NCBI GenBank assembly: GCA_964345695.1
Contig: CAYFSC010000142.1
Location: 1-8,029, forward strand
Reading direction: 5' to 3'
Length of the DNA: 8,029 nt
Source: CAYFSC01 sp964345695
Lineage (GTDB): Bacteria; Bacteroidota; Rhodothermia; Rhodothermales; Salinibacteraceae
The position numbers and the translations under genes are program-made. Below, one piece after another: positions 1 to 6,461 of the stretch. Below the pieces are notes generated by a model. The model was not told the DNA's origin and ran no database searches. It saw only the letters and a program-made list of their open reading frames with translations. How positions within the stretch are numbered: the first letter of the stretch is position 1; the number at the start of each line of letters is the position of its first letter.

Positions 1-1704
1 CTCGAACAGCTCGGCATCCAGCATACGTTCGGCATTCCGGGCGTGCACAACACGGAACTGTACGATGAGCTCGGGACGTCGGACTCCGTTACGCCGATCC
101 TCGTGACGCACGAAGGCGGCGGCGCGTTCATGGCCGACGGCGTCTCGCGCACGTCCGACCAGACGGGCACGCTCGTCATCGTCCCGGCCGCCGGGATGAG
201 CCACGCGATGAGCGGCATCGGCGAGGCCTTTCTGGACGGCATCCCGATGCTCGTGATCTCCGGGGGCATCCGGCGCGACAGCGGGAAGCACTACCAGCTG
301 CACGCCGTGGACCAGGGGCGCATCCTCGACGGCATCATCAAGCAATACACGCTCGTCGAGTCCCACGCCGACGTGATCCCGTCGATCTACGATGCCTACG
401 AGACGGCCCACGCGGGCGAGCCCGGTCCCGTGTTCGTCGAGATTCCGGTGGAGCTCCAGCTCTTCCGCGGCGAGATCGACGACATGCCCGAATACGAGCC
501 GTCGCCTCACTCGGACCCGGCGTTTACCCCCGAGGAGATCGACCGCGCCGCCGACCTCCTTCTTCAGGCCGACCATCCCGGCATCTACGTCGGCTGGGGC
601 GCCGTGGACGCGCACGAGTGGACGGCGAAGATCGCGGATCGGCTCGTGGCTCCGGTCGCGACGACGCTCCAGGGCCTCAGCGCCTTTCCGGCGACGCATC
701 CGCTGCACGTGGGCGTTGGCTTCGGACCGTCGGCGGTGCCCGCCGCGCAGGAGGCGTTTGCGGACTGCGACGCGCTCTTGGCCGTGGGCTGCCGCTTCGG
801 CGAACTGGCGACGGGCAGCTACGGCATGGAGGTCCCGGATGCGCTCGTCCACGTCGACATCAATCCGGACGTGTTCGACAAGAACGAGCCGGCCGCGGTT
901 GCCATTGAGGGCGACGCCGCGCAGGTCTTGAAGGCCCTCGATGATGCCCTCGACGCGCATGCCGGAACGGTTTCCCGCAGCCGCGACGCCCTGGCCTCGC
1001 AGATCCGAGACGCCAAGGCCAGCTACCAGCGCAGTTGGCGCACCGACACGAGCGACACGCAGGTCTCTCCCGGCTCGTTTTTTCATCACCTGCGCGAGAC
1101 GTTGGACGACGATGCACAGCTCGTGGTGGACGACGGCAAACACACGTTTCTCGCCGCTGAACTTTTCCCCGTGCACCGGCCGCGCGGCTTTATCTCGCCG
1201 AGCGACTTCAACTGCATGGGCTACTGCGTGCCCGCCGCCATCGGCGCCAAGTTCGCCCGTCCGGACCGGCAGGTGGCCGCCATCGTCGGCGACGGCGCCT
1301 TCCTGATGACCGGCATGGAGCTCCTTACGGCGGTCTCTCACGGACTTGGCGTGATGGTCTTCGTCTTCCACGACGGCGAGCTCGGCCAGATCTCCCAGTT
1401 CCAGTCGATCCCGCTCAACCGCAAGACGTGCACCGTGTTGAACGACTTCCGCGTCGAAGGCGTGGCCGACGCCGTCGGCGCCCACTTTATCGCCATGGAG
1501 ACCGACGCCGACATCGAGCCGGCCCTGGACGAAGCGCTCGACGTGAGCGCCGGCGGCCGGCCTGTGCTCGTGGACGTGAATATCGACTACAGCCGCCGCA
1601 CGCAGATGACGAAGGGGGTCGTCAAGACGAACCTGGGCCGGTTCTCGACCGGCGAAAAGGTCCGCTTCCTCGCCCGCGCCGCCAAGCGCCACCTGCTGGG
1701 TTGA
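1..1704 (+). CDS. Thiamine-diphosphate-dependent enzyme, acetolactate synthase-like (5' partial)
   Basis: The reading frame is open from the first base to TGA at 1702-1704 (567 codons). The GTG at 43 is internal: the 14 codons before it (LEQLGIQHTFGIPG) are the usual start of the ThDP pyrimidine-binding domain, so roughly 10-20 residues lie outside the window. Using window codons, the N-terminal domain carries the catalytic Glu38 (THEGGGAFMADG), which in this superfamily activates the cofactor, and EPGPVFVEIPVEL near codon 140. The central domain spans about 190-330. The C-terminal pyrophosphate domain has MGYCVPAAIGAKFA and the GDG motif at 430-432. The metal-binding Asn expected 27 residues after the motif's Asp is Asp458 (sequence HDGELGQI). 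The family decarboxylates 2-oxo acids or joins them to an acceptor, in the cytoplasm. The substrate is unknown. No small regulatory subunit gene follows, which argues against anabolic acetolactate synthase. Confidence 0.93.
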   Translation, partial: LEQLGIQHTFGIPGVHNTELYDELGTSDSVTPILVTHEGGGAFMADGVSRTSDQTGTLVIVPAAGMSHAMSGIGEAFLDGIPMLVISGGIRRDSGKHYQLHAVDQGRILDGIIKQYTLVESHADVIPSIYDAYETAHAGEPGPVFVEIPVELQLFRGEIDDMPEYEPSPHSDPAFTPEEIDRAADLLLQADHPGIYVGWGAVDAHEWTAKIADRLVAPVATTLQGLSAFPATHPLHVGVGFGPSAVPAAQEAFADCDALLAVGCRFGELATGSYGMEVPDALVHVDINPDVFDKNEPAAVAIEGDAAQVLKALDDALDAHAGTVSRSRDALASQIRDAKASYQRSWRTDTSDTQVSPGSFFHHLRETLDDDAQLVVDDGKHTFLAAELFPVHRPRGFISPSDFNCMGYCVPAAIGAKFARPDRQVAAIVGDGAFLMTGMELLTAVSHGLGVMVFVFHDGELGQISQFQSIPLNRKTCTVLNDFRVEGVADAVGAHFIAMETDADIEPALDEALDVSAGGRPVLVDVNIDYSRRTQMTKGVVKTNLGRFSTGEKVRFLARAAKRHLLG

Positions 1705-1730
1705 GTTTCGCGTTCCGGGTTTCGAGTTTC
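1703..1730 (+). repeat. Four degenerate 7-bp tandem words after the ThDP-enzyme stop codon
   Basis: Four heptads follow each other in perfect register: GAGTTTC, GCGTTCC, GGGTTTC and GAGTTTC again. The first begins on the last two bases of the TGA stop codon. The consensus is GNGTTYC. A related pair of words follows the GMC gene stop on the other strand, and the two places share GTTCCGGG. I see no hairpin followed by a T-run here, so this does not look like an ordinary intrinsic terminator. Confidence 0.7.
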
Positions 1731-1761
1731 AAGGTTGGGGCTTCGAAGAGCACCGCCGCTC

Positions 1762-1789
1762 ACGCATCACGCCCACACGCCTTCTCGCC
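1762..1789 (+). repeat. ACGCATC-type heptad words in the lipoprotein gene leader
   Basis: The words ACGCATC, ACGCCCA, CACGCCT and TCTCGCC run in a 7-bp register about 30-60 bases before the ATG at 1820. ACGCATC and ACGCCC- recur in the leader of the GMC gene at the right edge of the window, again in sense orientation. The stretch TCGCCTCATCCTT at 1785-1797 is repeated exactly in the leader of the TonB receptor gene (minus strand, 5734-5722). No promoter boxes could be assigned with confidence in the 1705-1819 gap. Confidence 0.5.
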
Positions 1790-1819
1790 TCATCCTTCCA
1801 ACGTGCGCCCCACTCCACC

Positions 1820-2407
1820 ATGCGATATCTATCCACGTGTTGTACCATTGTCTTCGCCCTCATGCTCCTCGGGTGCGGCACGCAGGCCCAGTCGCCGCCG
1901 AGTGCCGACGAGCAGATCGCTGCGGCCGTCACGCCGGCGCCCGAGGCTCTGCAGGACAGCGCCACCGTCCTCGGCTACACCGACGGCATGGAGCTGACCC
2001 CCCTCCGTGAGGGCTCGAACGCGCTCGTCTGCCTCGCCGACGACCCGAGCGACGATCGGTTTCATCCGGCGTGCTACCACGAATCGCTGGAGCCGTTCAT
2101 GAAGCGCGGCCGTGAGCTGCGGAAGCAGGGCGTGGCCAACGTCGACAGCGTGCGCCGCGCCGAGATCGAGGCCGGCACGCTGTCCATGCCCGATCAGCCT
2201 GCCGCCCTCTACTCGCTTTCCGGCCCGGCGGATGCGTTCAACCCAGAGACGGGCGAGGTCTCCGATGCCGAGCCGCTCTATGTCGTGTACGCTCCGTTCG
2301 AGACGGGCGAAACCACGGGCCTGCCCACCCGCCCCGAAGGCGGCACGCCGTGGCTCATGGAGGCCGGACAGCCGTGGGCGCACATCATGTACCAGCCGGG
2401 GCAGTGA
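1820..2407 (+). CDS. Small outer-surface lipoprotein of unknown function
   Basis: The 195-residue product has a lipoprotein signal peptide: a hydrophobic stretch at 9-17 and the lipobox L16-L17-G18-C19, with Cys19 as the acylated residue. After a Gln/Ser/Pro-rich linker the mature part is soluble, with no further membrane segment. Recognisable blocks are LVCLADD (C71), FHPACYHESLEPFMKRGREL (81-100), the acidic helix around RRAEIEAG (112-119), LYVVYAPFETGETTGLP (153-169) and PWLMEAGQPWAHIM (177-190). The Cys71/Cys85 pair could form a disulfide in the periplasm. The blocks look like those of a conserved uncharacterised family rather than random coding, but I cannot name a domain. The ATG at 1820 is chosen because it gives a complete signal peptide; there is no Shine-Dalgarno sequence. 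The gene follows the ThDP enzyme after 115 bp, so co-transcription is possible but not shown. The protein has only two lysines. Confidence 0.85.
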   Translation: MRYLSTCCTIVFALMLLGCGTQAQSPPSADEQIAAAVTPAPEALQDSATVLGYTDGMELTPLREGSNALVCLADDPSDDRFHPACYHESLEPFMKRGRELRKQGVANVDSVRRAEIEAGTLSMPDQPAALYSLSGPADAFNPETGEVSDAEPLYVVYAPFETGETTGLPTRPEGGTPWLMEAGQPWAHIMYQPGQ

Positions 2408-2547
2408 CACGTGCCGCATCCGAGGAGCAGACCCGCCCCGACGACAAGGGCTGCTACCGCCAGACGGACGAAGCGACGAGGGGAGAGAGGTACGGAAATT
2501 CGATGTACGGAGATTGCCGGAAAACGCCCACGATCCAACGCGTCGTT
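2408..2547. other. Convergent intergenic gap without recognisable terminator
   Basis: This 140-bp gap separates the 3' ends of the lipoprotein gene (plus) and the DUF4249 gene (minus). A bidirectional terminator would be expected here, but I find no convincing GC hairpin with a T-run on either strand. Long antisense open frames cross it, but they are arginine-rich shadows of the flanking genes. Its only visible structure is the 15-bp tandem repeat listed separately. Confidence 0.6.
2490..2515. repeat. 15-bp imperfect tandem repeat in the convergent gap
   Basis: GTACGGAAATTCGAT (2490-2504) is followed directly by GTACGGAGATT (2505-2515). Ten of the first eleven positions match. Read from the minus strand, downstream of the DUF4249 gene, the words are AATCTCCGTAC and AATTTCCGTAC. 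It is noticeably more AT-rich than its surroundings. Confidence 0.6.
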
Positions 2548-3432
2548 CTACTCCGTCGGCACGCCGATCCGCTGGCAGCGGAAGCCCTCCTCCAAGGAAC
2601 TCTCGGGCGTGCGGCAGAGGGGCACGGTGCGGCTGTGGACGCCTGCGAGGTAGCCGAAGCCGTTTTCGACGTTCGTGATCGTGCCGGGATCCAGGAGCTC
2701 TTCGTTCGAGAGCGTATCGACCGCTGGCCACTCCGGTCCGGCCGCGACGATCTGCAGCCGAATGTCTACGAGCGGCCCCTGGACGATGGCCACGACATCG
2801 TCGACGGCAAACTGCACTGTCACAGCGTCCAGGAAATCGTCCTCGGTCGTGTCCGCGACGAACGACTGCCGGCGCGTCACCACGTTGCCGCTCGGCGCCT
2901 GCTCGCGGGTGAGCACCCGGATGTCGGCCACATTCTGCCCCGGCACGCGCACGCCCCAGGCTGGAAAAAAGCGATCCGGGGGCGATACGTCCGGCTCCGG
3001 CGGCCGGTCGGGGAGGGTGACCGTGGCGGACGACGTTCCGCCCTCGCGGCCAGTGACGGTCAAGCGGTAGGTGGCTCCGGCTTCGACGGGGGCGTCCGTC
3101 CACACGTTGTGCGCGAGACGCCGGTCGATCGCGCCCACGCCCCGGGCGAACTCAAACGCGAACAGCGAGTCCCGCCAGGTCGTCGATTCGCCCGTGGACA
3201 GGCGCGTGGTGGTGACCGTCGCAGGAAGCGGAACGGGCGGTGCTCCAAACGCCAGCGAGTCGTTCAGCCGGGCGACGCGCACGTACTGCGTGTCGGCCCC
3301 GGCGTTGAGCACACCGATAATGGAGAAGGGCTGGTCGTTCTCAAACGCGTCGACGGACGTGTCGCAGGCCGTCAGGAGAAGCCCGCCGATCCCCAACGCC
3401 GCCGCCCATTGGAGCCAGTTTGAAAGTGCCAT
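2548..3432 (-). CDS. DUF4249-type outer-membrane lipoprotein, partner of the TonB receptor
   Basis: The 294-residue protein begins with a lipoprotein signal peptide whose lipobox is L20-T21-A22-C23. The mature N-terminus, FSIIGVLNAGADTQYVRVARL (about 36-56, quoted in part), and the later TYRLTVTGREGG block with Ig-like beta strands match what I know of DUF4249 proteins. These are Bacteroidota lipoproteins typically encoded beside a TonB-dependent receptor. Their function is unknown; by analogy with SusD-type partners they may bind substrate at the cell surface or cap the barrel, which is inference. Two cysteines near the C-terminus (273 and 286) could pair. The ATG at 3432-3430 lies 11 bp after the receptor stop codon, so the two genes form an operon. 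The start has no Shine-Dalgarno sequence (TTCCACC precedes it). The protein contains no lysine at all, with about 37 acidic residues against about 21 arginines, a marked halophile-type composition. Confidence 0.85.
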   Translation of the reverse strand: MALSNWLQWAAALGIGGLLLTACDTSVDAFENDQPFSIIGVLNAGADTQYVRVARLNDSLAFGAPPVPLPATVTTTRLSTGESTTWRDSLFAFEFARGVGAIDRRLAHNVWTDAPVEAGATYRLTVTGREGGTSSATVTLPDRPPEPDVSPPDRFFPAWGVRVPGQNVADIRVLTREQAPSGNVVTRRQSFVADTTEDDFLDAVTVQFAVDDVVAIVQGPLVDIRLQIVAAGPEWPAVDTLSNEELLDPGTITNVENGFGYLAGVHSRTVPLCRTPESSLEEGFRCQRIGVPTE

Positions 3433-3443
3433 GGTGGAACGTG

Positions 3444-5714
3444 TCAGTGGGTAGACAACTTGAGGGAGAGGTACGGAATCACGGGCAACTGATCGACGCG
3501 CTGTGCGGTGAAGAGGTCGAAGTAGAACAGGTTGCGCCGGTCGTATGTGTTGATGGCGCCGAGTTGCGCCACCAGGTCGGCCGCCCCAACGGAGAAGCTT
3601 CGCTGCAGGGACACGTCGAGCCGGTGATACACAGGGAGACGATCGTCGTAGGGCTCACTCAGGAAGAGGCGGGATTCACCGAGCCGGTCCCGCACGTCCG
3701 GAACGCCGCGCGGCGGAACGAACTCGTCGAACCCGCTGAAGCGCGTGAACGGAAGCCCGGACCCGAAGGACCACCGTACGCTGGCCGTGTAGGCCTGCAC
3801 GTCGGCACTCACCACGGCGTTGACCTGGTGCCGGCGGTCGTGCGGCGGATGGTACTCGGTGATCGGCTCGCCGGCCCGCACAGCCAGCGGTTCGTCGTCG
3901 GCCCGGTACTCCGTCCACGAGAAGCCGTAGCCGAGGTAAGCGTAGACGTGCTCTCGGGGCCATTCGAGCCGCGCGTCGAACCCATAGACGGTGCCGTTTG
4001 CCCGCGTGAGGTCCGTACTGAAGCTCGCCCGCGTGCCGAACCGCGGCACCTGCAGATCGCTGAGGTGCTTGTAGTAGCCCTCGATGGCCGTCTGGAACGG
4101 GCCGAGTGAGGCCTGCCACCCGCCCATGGCGTGGATAGCGCGCTGCGACTCGGTGCGGTCGGTATCGAGCGTCCACGCCGTGAAGACGGAGCCCGCGTCA
4201 CGATCGTCGGTGAGGCCCGTGACGGGCTGCCAGTACACGCCCGACGCTGCCGTGAACGTGTGGTTCTCGTGCGGCCGCCAGGACAGCCGGAACCGCGGTT
4301 CCGGAATCGGGAGGATGCCGTCGTACCACGAGAGCACCGTCCCCGGCGTGACGCTCAGTGTCTCCGTCAGATCCACGTCCAGCTCGCCATACCCGCCGAC
4401 GCCCAGCGCCACCTCCGACTCGTCCTGGATTCCGGAGAACTGCTCCTCGATGGACCGGTCCATCCAGTGCATGCGCGTGAACAGGCCCCAGTTCAGCTTG
4501 GTGCGTCCCTCCGGATCGACAAAGTCGAAGGTGGTGCCAAGCCGGATGATGCTGGATGACCGCTCGGGCCGCTCCGGCGACCCGACCTCGTTGTTGGCGA
4601 ACGACAGCCCGCCGGTGACCTCTACGGCGCGGTCGGATTCGGACGGAAGCGTGAACAGACGGGCCCCGAGGGCCACGTTCGTCCACCGGAAGACGTCGTC
4701 GTTCGCCACGTCGCCCGCGTCGACACGGCCCCGGTCGTACGTGTGCAAGCCCATCAGCGAGTAGCGCGACTGATCGTCCGGCGCGCCGTGCAGCTTCACG
4801 AACGTATCGCTGAACCGGAACGGAAGCGCCTCGCCGTAGACCGACTCCGTCGACTCGATGATGGAGTGGCGCGTGGAGCCGAGGAGGGAGAGCGCACCGT
4901 CGTCGGTGACCGGTCCCTCCACTCGCACACTCGCGAGGAACGGGCTCAGGGACCCGGACGCATCGAGCGAGCGCTTGTTGCCCTCGCGCATCGACACGTC
5001 GATCACCGACGAGATGCGGCTGCTGAACTCGGCCCCGAAGCCTCCCGCGTAGACATCGGCGTTCGCCACAAGGTCCTGCGGAAACGCCGAGTAGAACCCG
5101 ACAATGTGGAACGGCAGGTAGACGGGGACGCCGTCGATCATCACCAGGTTCTGCGAGGGCGTGCCCCCGCGGATGAAGAGCTGCCCGCCCCGGTCGCCCG
5201 AGGACACGACGCTCGGGAGCGCCTGCAGGTAGCTGACGAGGTCGCCGCTCACGTCGGGCGTCGGGATGCGCGCGATGTCGGCGGCACGGACGGTCTGCTT
5301 CCCGCCTTCCAGCGTGGCGGCGCCTCCCTGCTCCTCCACGACGAGTTCGCTCAACTGCTCGGTCGCCGGTTCGAGCACAATGGTGAGCGTCCGCACCGCC
5401 CCGGCGTCCAGCTGCAGCGTGTCGCGGGACGGCGTGTAACCCACAAACGTCACCCGAAGCGCGTATTGTCCGGGCGGAAGGTTCTCGATCTGGTAGAGTC
5501 CGTTCGAGCCGCTCACGGCGCCGCGTGGCGTTGCTTCAGGATCTTCCGTGGATCGGAGGACAATGTTGGCGCCAGGCAGCGCGGCACCGGTCGAGGCGTC
5601 TTCCACGAAGCCGCGGAGGGTGGCGCGATCAGCCTCCTGCGCGTGCGCCCGGAGCGAGGAATGCAGAGCGAACAAGACGGCGAAAACGACGAGGGAGCGC
5701 CGGGCAATACGCAT
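3444..5714 (-). CDS. TonB-dependent outer-membrane receptor with carboxypeptidase-regulatory-like domain
   Basis: The 756-residue protein starts with a signal peptide (basic RIARR, hydrophobic 8-21, probable cleavage after AHA at 25). Next comes a carboxypeptidase-regulatory-like beta-sandwich (about 32-115: LRGFVEDASTGAALPGANIV, then GLYQIENLPPGQYALRV and VGYTP). A short linker, LSELVVEEQ, sits where a TonB box is expected. The plug domain (about 133-250) has the typical LFIRGGTPSQNLVMIDGVPV and GGFGAEFSSRISSVIDV. The rest (about 255-756) alternates polar and hydrophobic residues as in a 22-strand barrel. Such receptors import bulky ligands through the outer membrane using TonB energy; the ligand here cannot be told. 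Length is nearer FecA-type receptors than the roughly 1000-residue SusC class. The last strand ends PYLSLKLSTH, without the usual C-terminal aromatic residue. The gene leads the DUF4249 gene in an operon, behind a 222-bp gap with a candidate promoter. Confidence 0.95.
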   Translation of the reverse strand: MRIARRSLVVFAVLFALHSSLRAHAQEADRATLRGFVEDASTGAALPGANIVLRSTEDPEATPRGAVSGSNGLYQIENLPPGQYALRVTFVGYTPSRDTLQLDAGAVRTLTIVLEPATEQLSELVVEEQGGAATLEGGKQTVRAADIARIPTPDVSGDLVSYLQALPSVVSSGDRGGQLFIRGGTPSQNLVMIDGVPVYLPFHIVGFYSAFPQDLVANADVYAGGFGAEFSSRISSVIDVSMREGNKRSLDASGSLSPFLASVRVEGPVTDDGALSLLGSTRHSIIESTESVYGEALPFRFSDTFVKLHGAPDDQSRYSLMGLHTYDRGRVDAGDVANDDVFRWTNVALGARLFTLPSESDRAVEVTGGLSFANNEVGSPERPERSSSIIRLGTTFDFVDPEGRTKLNWGLFTRMHWMDRSIEEQFSGIQDESEVALGVGGYGELDVDLTETLSVTPGTVLSWYDGILPIPEPRFRLSWRPHENHTFTAASGVYWQPVTGLTDDRDAGSVFTAWTLDTDRTESQRAIHAMGGWQASLGPFQTAIEGYYKHLSDLQVPRFGTRASFSTDLTRANGTVYGFDARLEWPREHVYAYLGYGFSWTEYRADDEPLAVRAGEPITEYHPPHDRRHQVNAVVSADVQAYTASVRWSFGSGLPFTRFSGFDEFVPPRGVPDVRDRLGESRLFLSEPYDDRLPVYHRLDVSLQRSFSVGAADLVAQLGAINTYDRRNLFYFDLFTAQRVDQLPVIPYLSLKLSTH

Positions 5715-5723
5715 GCAGAAAAA

Positions 5724-5751
5724 GGATGAGGCGATGCGGGGAGATGCGAGG
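5724..5751 (-). repeat. 10-bp tandem words in the TonB receptor leader
   Basis: Read on the minus strand, CCTCGCATCT (5751-5742) and CCCCGCATCG (5741-5732) are adjacent with 8 of 10 matches, followed by the partial unit CCTCATCC (5731-5724). The run ends ten bases before the receptor start codon. Its end shares the 13-base string TCGCCTCATCCTT with the leader of the plus-strand lipoprotein gene. Function is unknown; it may simply be slippage-derived leader sequence. Confidence 0.5.
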
Positions 5752-5776
5752 GACAGCCGTTATCGGGAACCGTCGC

Positions 5777-5808
5777 CCAAGGTACGACCACGTCCCGACG
5801 AATGTTAA
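5777..5808 (-). promoter_or_regulatory. Candidate promoter for the receptor-DUF4249 operon
   Basis: On the minus strand, TTAACA (5808-5803) lies 18 bases before TACCTT (5784-5779). The latter extends to TACCTTGG, which matches five of six defined positions of the Bacteroidota -7 element TAnnTTTG. TTAACA matches five of six bases of a classical -35 box. Transcription would begin near 5770, giving a leader of about 55 bases. This is pattern matching only; in GC-rich DNA the AT-richness of this patch supports it modestly. Confidence 0.3.
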
Positions 5809-5818
5809 CGCCGGGACG
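5791..5818. promoter_or_regulatory. Inverted repeat around the candidate -35 box
   Basis: CGTCCCG (5791-5797) and CGGGACG (5812-5818) are perfect 7-bp arms around a 14-base centre that holds the TTAACA candidate -35 element. A dyad in this position could bind a dimeric repressor or activator of the receptor operon. It could also arise by chance in GC-rich DNA. I see nothing further in the rest of the gap up to 5936. Confidence 0.3.
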
Positions 5819-5936
5819 GTGCCGATCAGACGCCGTACCCTTATGCCCATCATCGTCGTCCAACACCCACCGCGTGCCCCGCCGGCTCAGAACTTCATGT
5901 CCTCGTGCACGCCGTGGTCATCTCGATTTTGTGATA

Positions 5937-6347
5937 CTACGCCTCGGGCCACACGAACGTAATCGGTGCATCGATGTCGGGGTGAATGCTGTGGTGGACC
6001 GGGCAGCCGCGTCCGGCGCGTTCGAGGCGCCCGCGGATGTCGGCGTCGAACGTCCGCGGCATGCGCACCTCGGTATGCAGCGACGCAATACGCCGCGGAT
6101 TGGACGCCATCTCCTTCTCGACGGTCACGTCCATCCCCTCCACGTCGAGGCCCAGATCGCGCGCGTGAATGCCCACGATGGTGGCGACGCAGGTGGCGAG
6201 AGAGGTGGCCACGAGGTCTGTGGGCGAGAAGGCCGCGCCGCGCCCGCGGTTGTCTTTCGGCGCGTCGGTGACGAGCGCGTTGCCGGACGGTTCGTGCTCC
6301 GCTTCGCAGTGCAGATCGCCGGTGTAGGTGACGTTGACTTCGACCAT
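5937..6347 (-). CDS. OsmC/Ohr-family protein (predicted thiol peroxidase-like)
   Basis: The 136-residue, leaderless and therefore cytoplasmic protein has the OsmC fold pattern. There is a beta-rich N-terminus (VEVNVTYTGDLHCEAEHEPSG). The central helix SPTDLVATSLATCVATIVGI carries the conserved Cys53. After a strand-rich part (VTVEKEM, EVRMP), a second helix leads into GCPVHHSIHPDI with the conserved Cys115. In OsmC and Ohr enzymes these two cysteines form the redox pair that reduces organic hydroperoxides, assisted by an N-terminal Arg; Arg34 or Arg36 could serve here, but I cannot be sure. The length is normal for the family. It belongs to the broad OsmC family rather than clearly to Ohr, so the substrate is open. 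The ATG at 6347 follows a heptad-repeat leader with only one base between. The GMC oxidoreductase gene lies 114 bp upstream on the same strand. Confidence 0.92.
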   Translation of the reverse strand: MVEVNVTYTGDLHCEAEHEPSGNALVTDAPKDNRGRGAAFSPTDLVATSLATCVATIVGIHARDLGLDVEGMDVTVEKEMASNPRRIASLHTEVRMPRTFDADIRGRLERAGRGCPVHHSIHPDIDAPITFVWPEA

Positions 6348-6348
6348 G

Positions 6349-6390
6349 GGGGTGTGGGGTGAGCGTTGTGGGTTGAGCGTCGTGGGGTGC
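6349..6390 (-). repeat. Six in-register heptads immediately before the OsmC start codon
   Basis: Read on the minus strand from 6390 to 6349, the words are GCACCCC, ACGACGC, TCAACCC, ACAACGC, TCACCCC and ACACCCC. One C then precedes the ATG. They alternate, giving a 14-bp superperiod: on the plus strand 6354-6367 and 6368-6381 match at 12 of 14 positions. Further upstream, GCTTGCG occurs twice 13 bp apart (plus strand, 6399 and 6412). The array fills the place where a ribosome-binding site would be, and no purine-rich Shine-Dalgarno sequence is present. Confidence 0.75.
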
Positions 6391-6439
6391 AGGGGCGCGC
6401 TTGCGTCGTGTGCTTGCGCGTGCTCCGCCCTGCTGTCCC

Positions 6440-6453
6440 GGAACCCGAAGCGT
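6440..6453 (-). repeat. GGGTTCC-type heptad pair after the GMC stop codon
   Basis: Starting eight bases past the GMC gene stop codon, the minus strand reads ACGCTTC (6453-6447) and GGGTTCC (6446-6440), then GGGAC. This resembles the words after the ThDP-enzyme stop codon: both contain GTTCCGGG and both lie 3' of a stop in sense orientation. It is only two units long and might be coincidence alone. Confidence 0.35.
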
Positions 6454-6461
6454 CCGTGCCT

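Noticed and set aside
43..45. GTG as the start of the ThDP enzyme
   Set aside because: The frame continues upstream to the window edge with a conserved N-terminal motif (LGIQHTFGIPG), so the true start is outside the window.
2490..2515. The 15-bp repeat as part of a CRISPR array or insertion-sequence end
   Set aside because: There are only two adjacent units with no spacers, no inverted terminal repeats, no target-site duplication and no transposase or cas gene.
1829..3103. Long minus-strand open frame across the lipoprotein gene, the convergent gap and part of the DUF4249 gene
   Set aside because: It is extremely Arg/Gly/Ala-rich, lies antisense to one clear gene and out of frame with another, and shows no domain pattern. 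It is a typical GC-rich shadow.
2350..3423. 357-codon plus-strand open frame opposite the DUF4249 gene
   Set aside because: It is antisense to a gene with a clear lipobox and family motifs, and its translation is low-complexity and basic.
4743..5729. 328-codon plus-strand open frame opposite the TonB receptor
   Set aside because: It mirrors the receptor N-terminal and plug coding sequence; composition is Arg-rich with no signal or domain.
5887..5936. Possible tiny gene or terminator after the OsmC stop codon
   Set aside because: Only very short open frames and a CGTGCACG palindrome are present; there is no hairpin with a T-run and no recognisable peptide.
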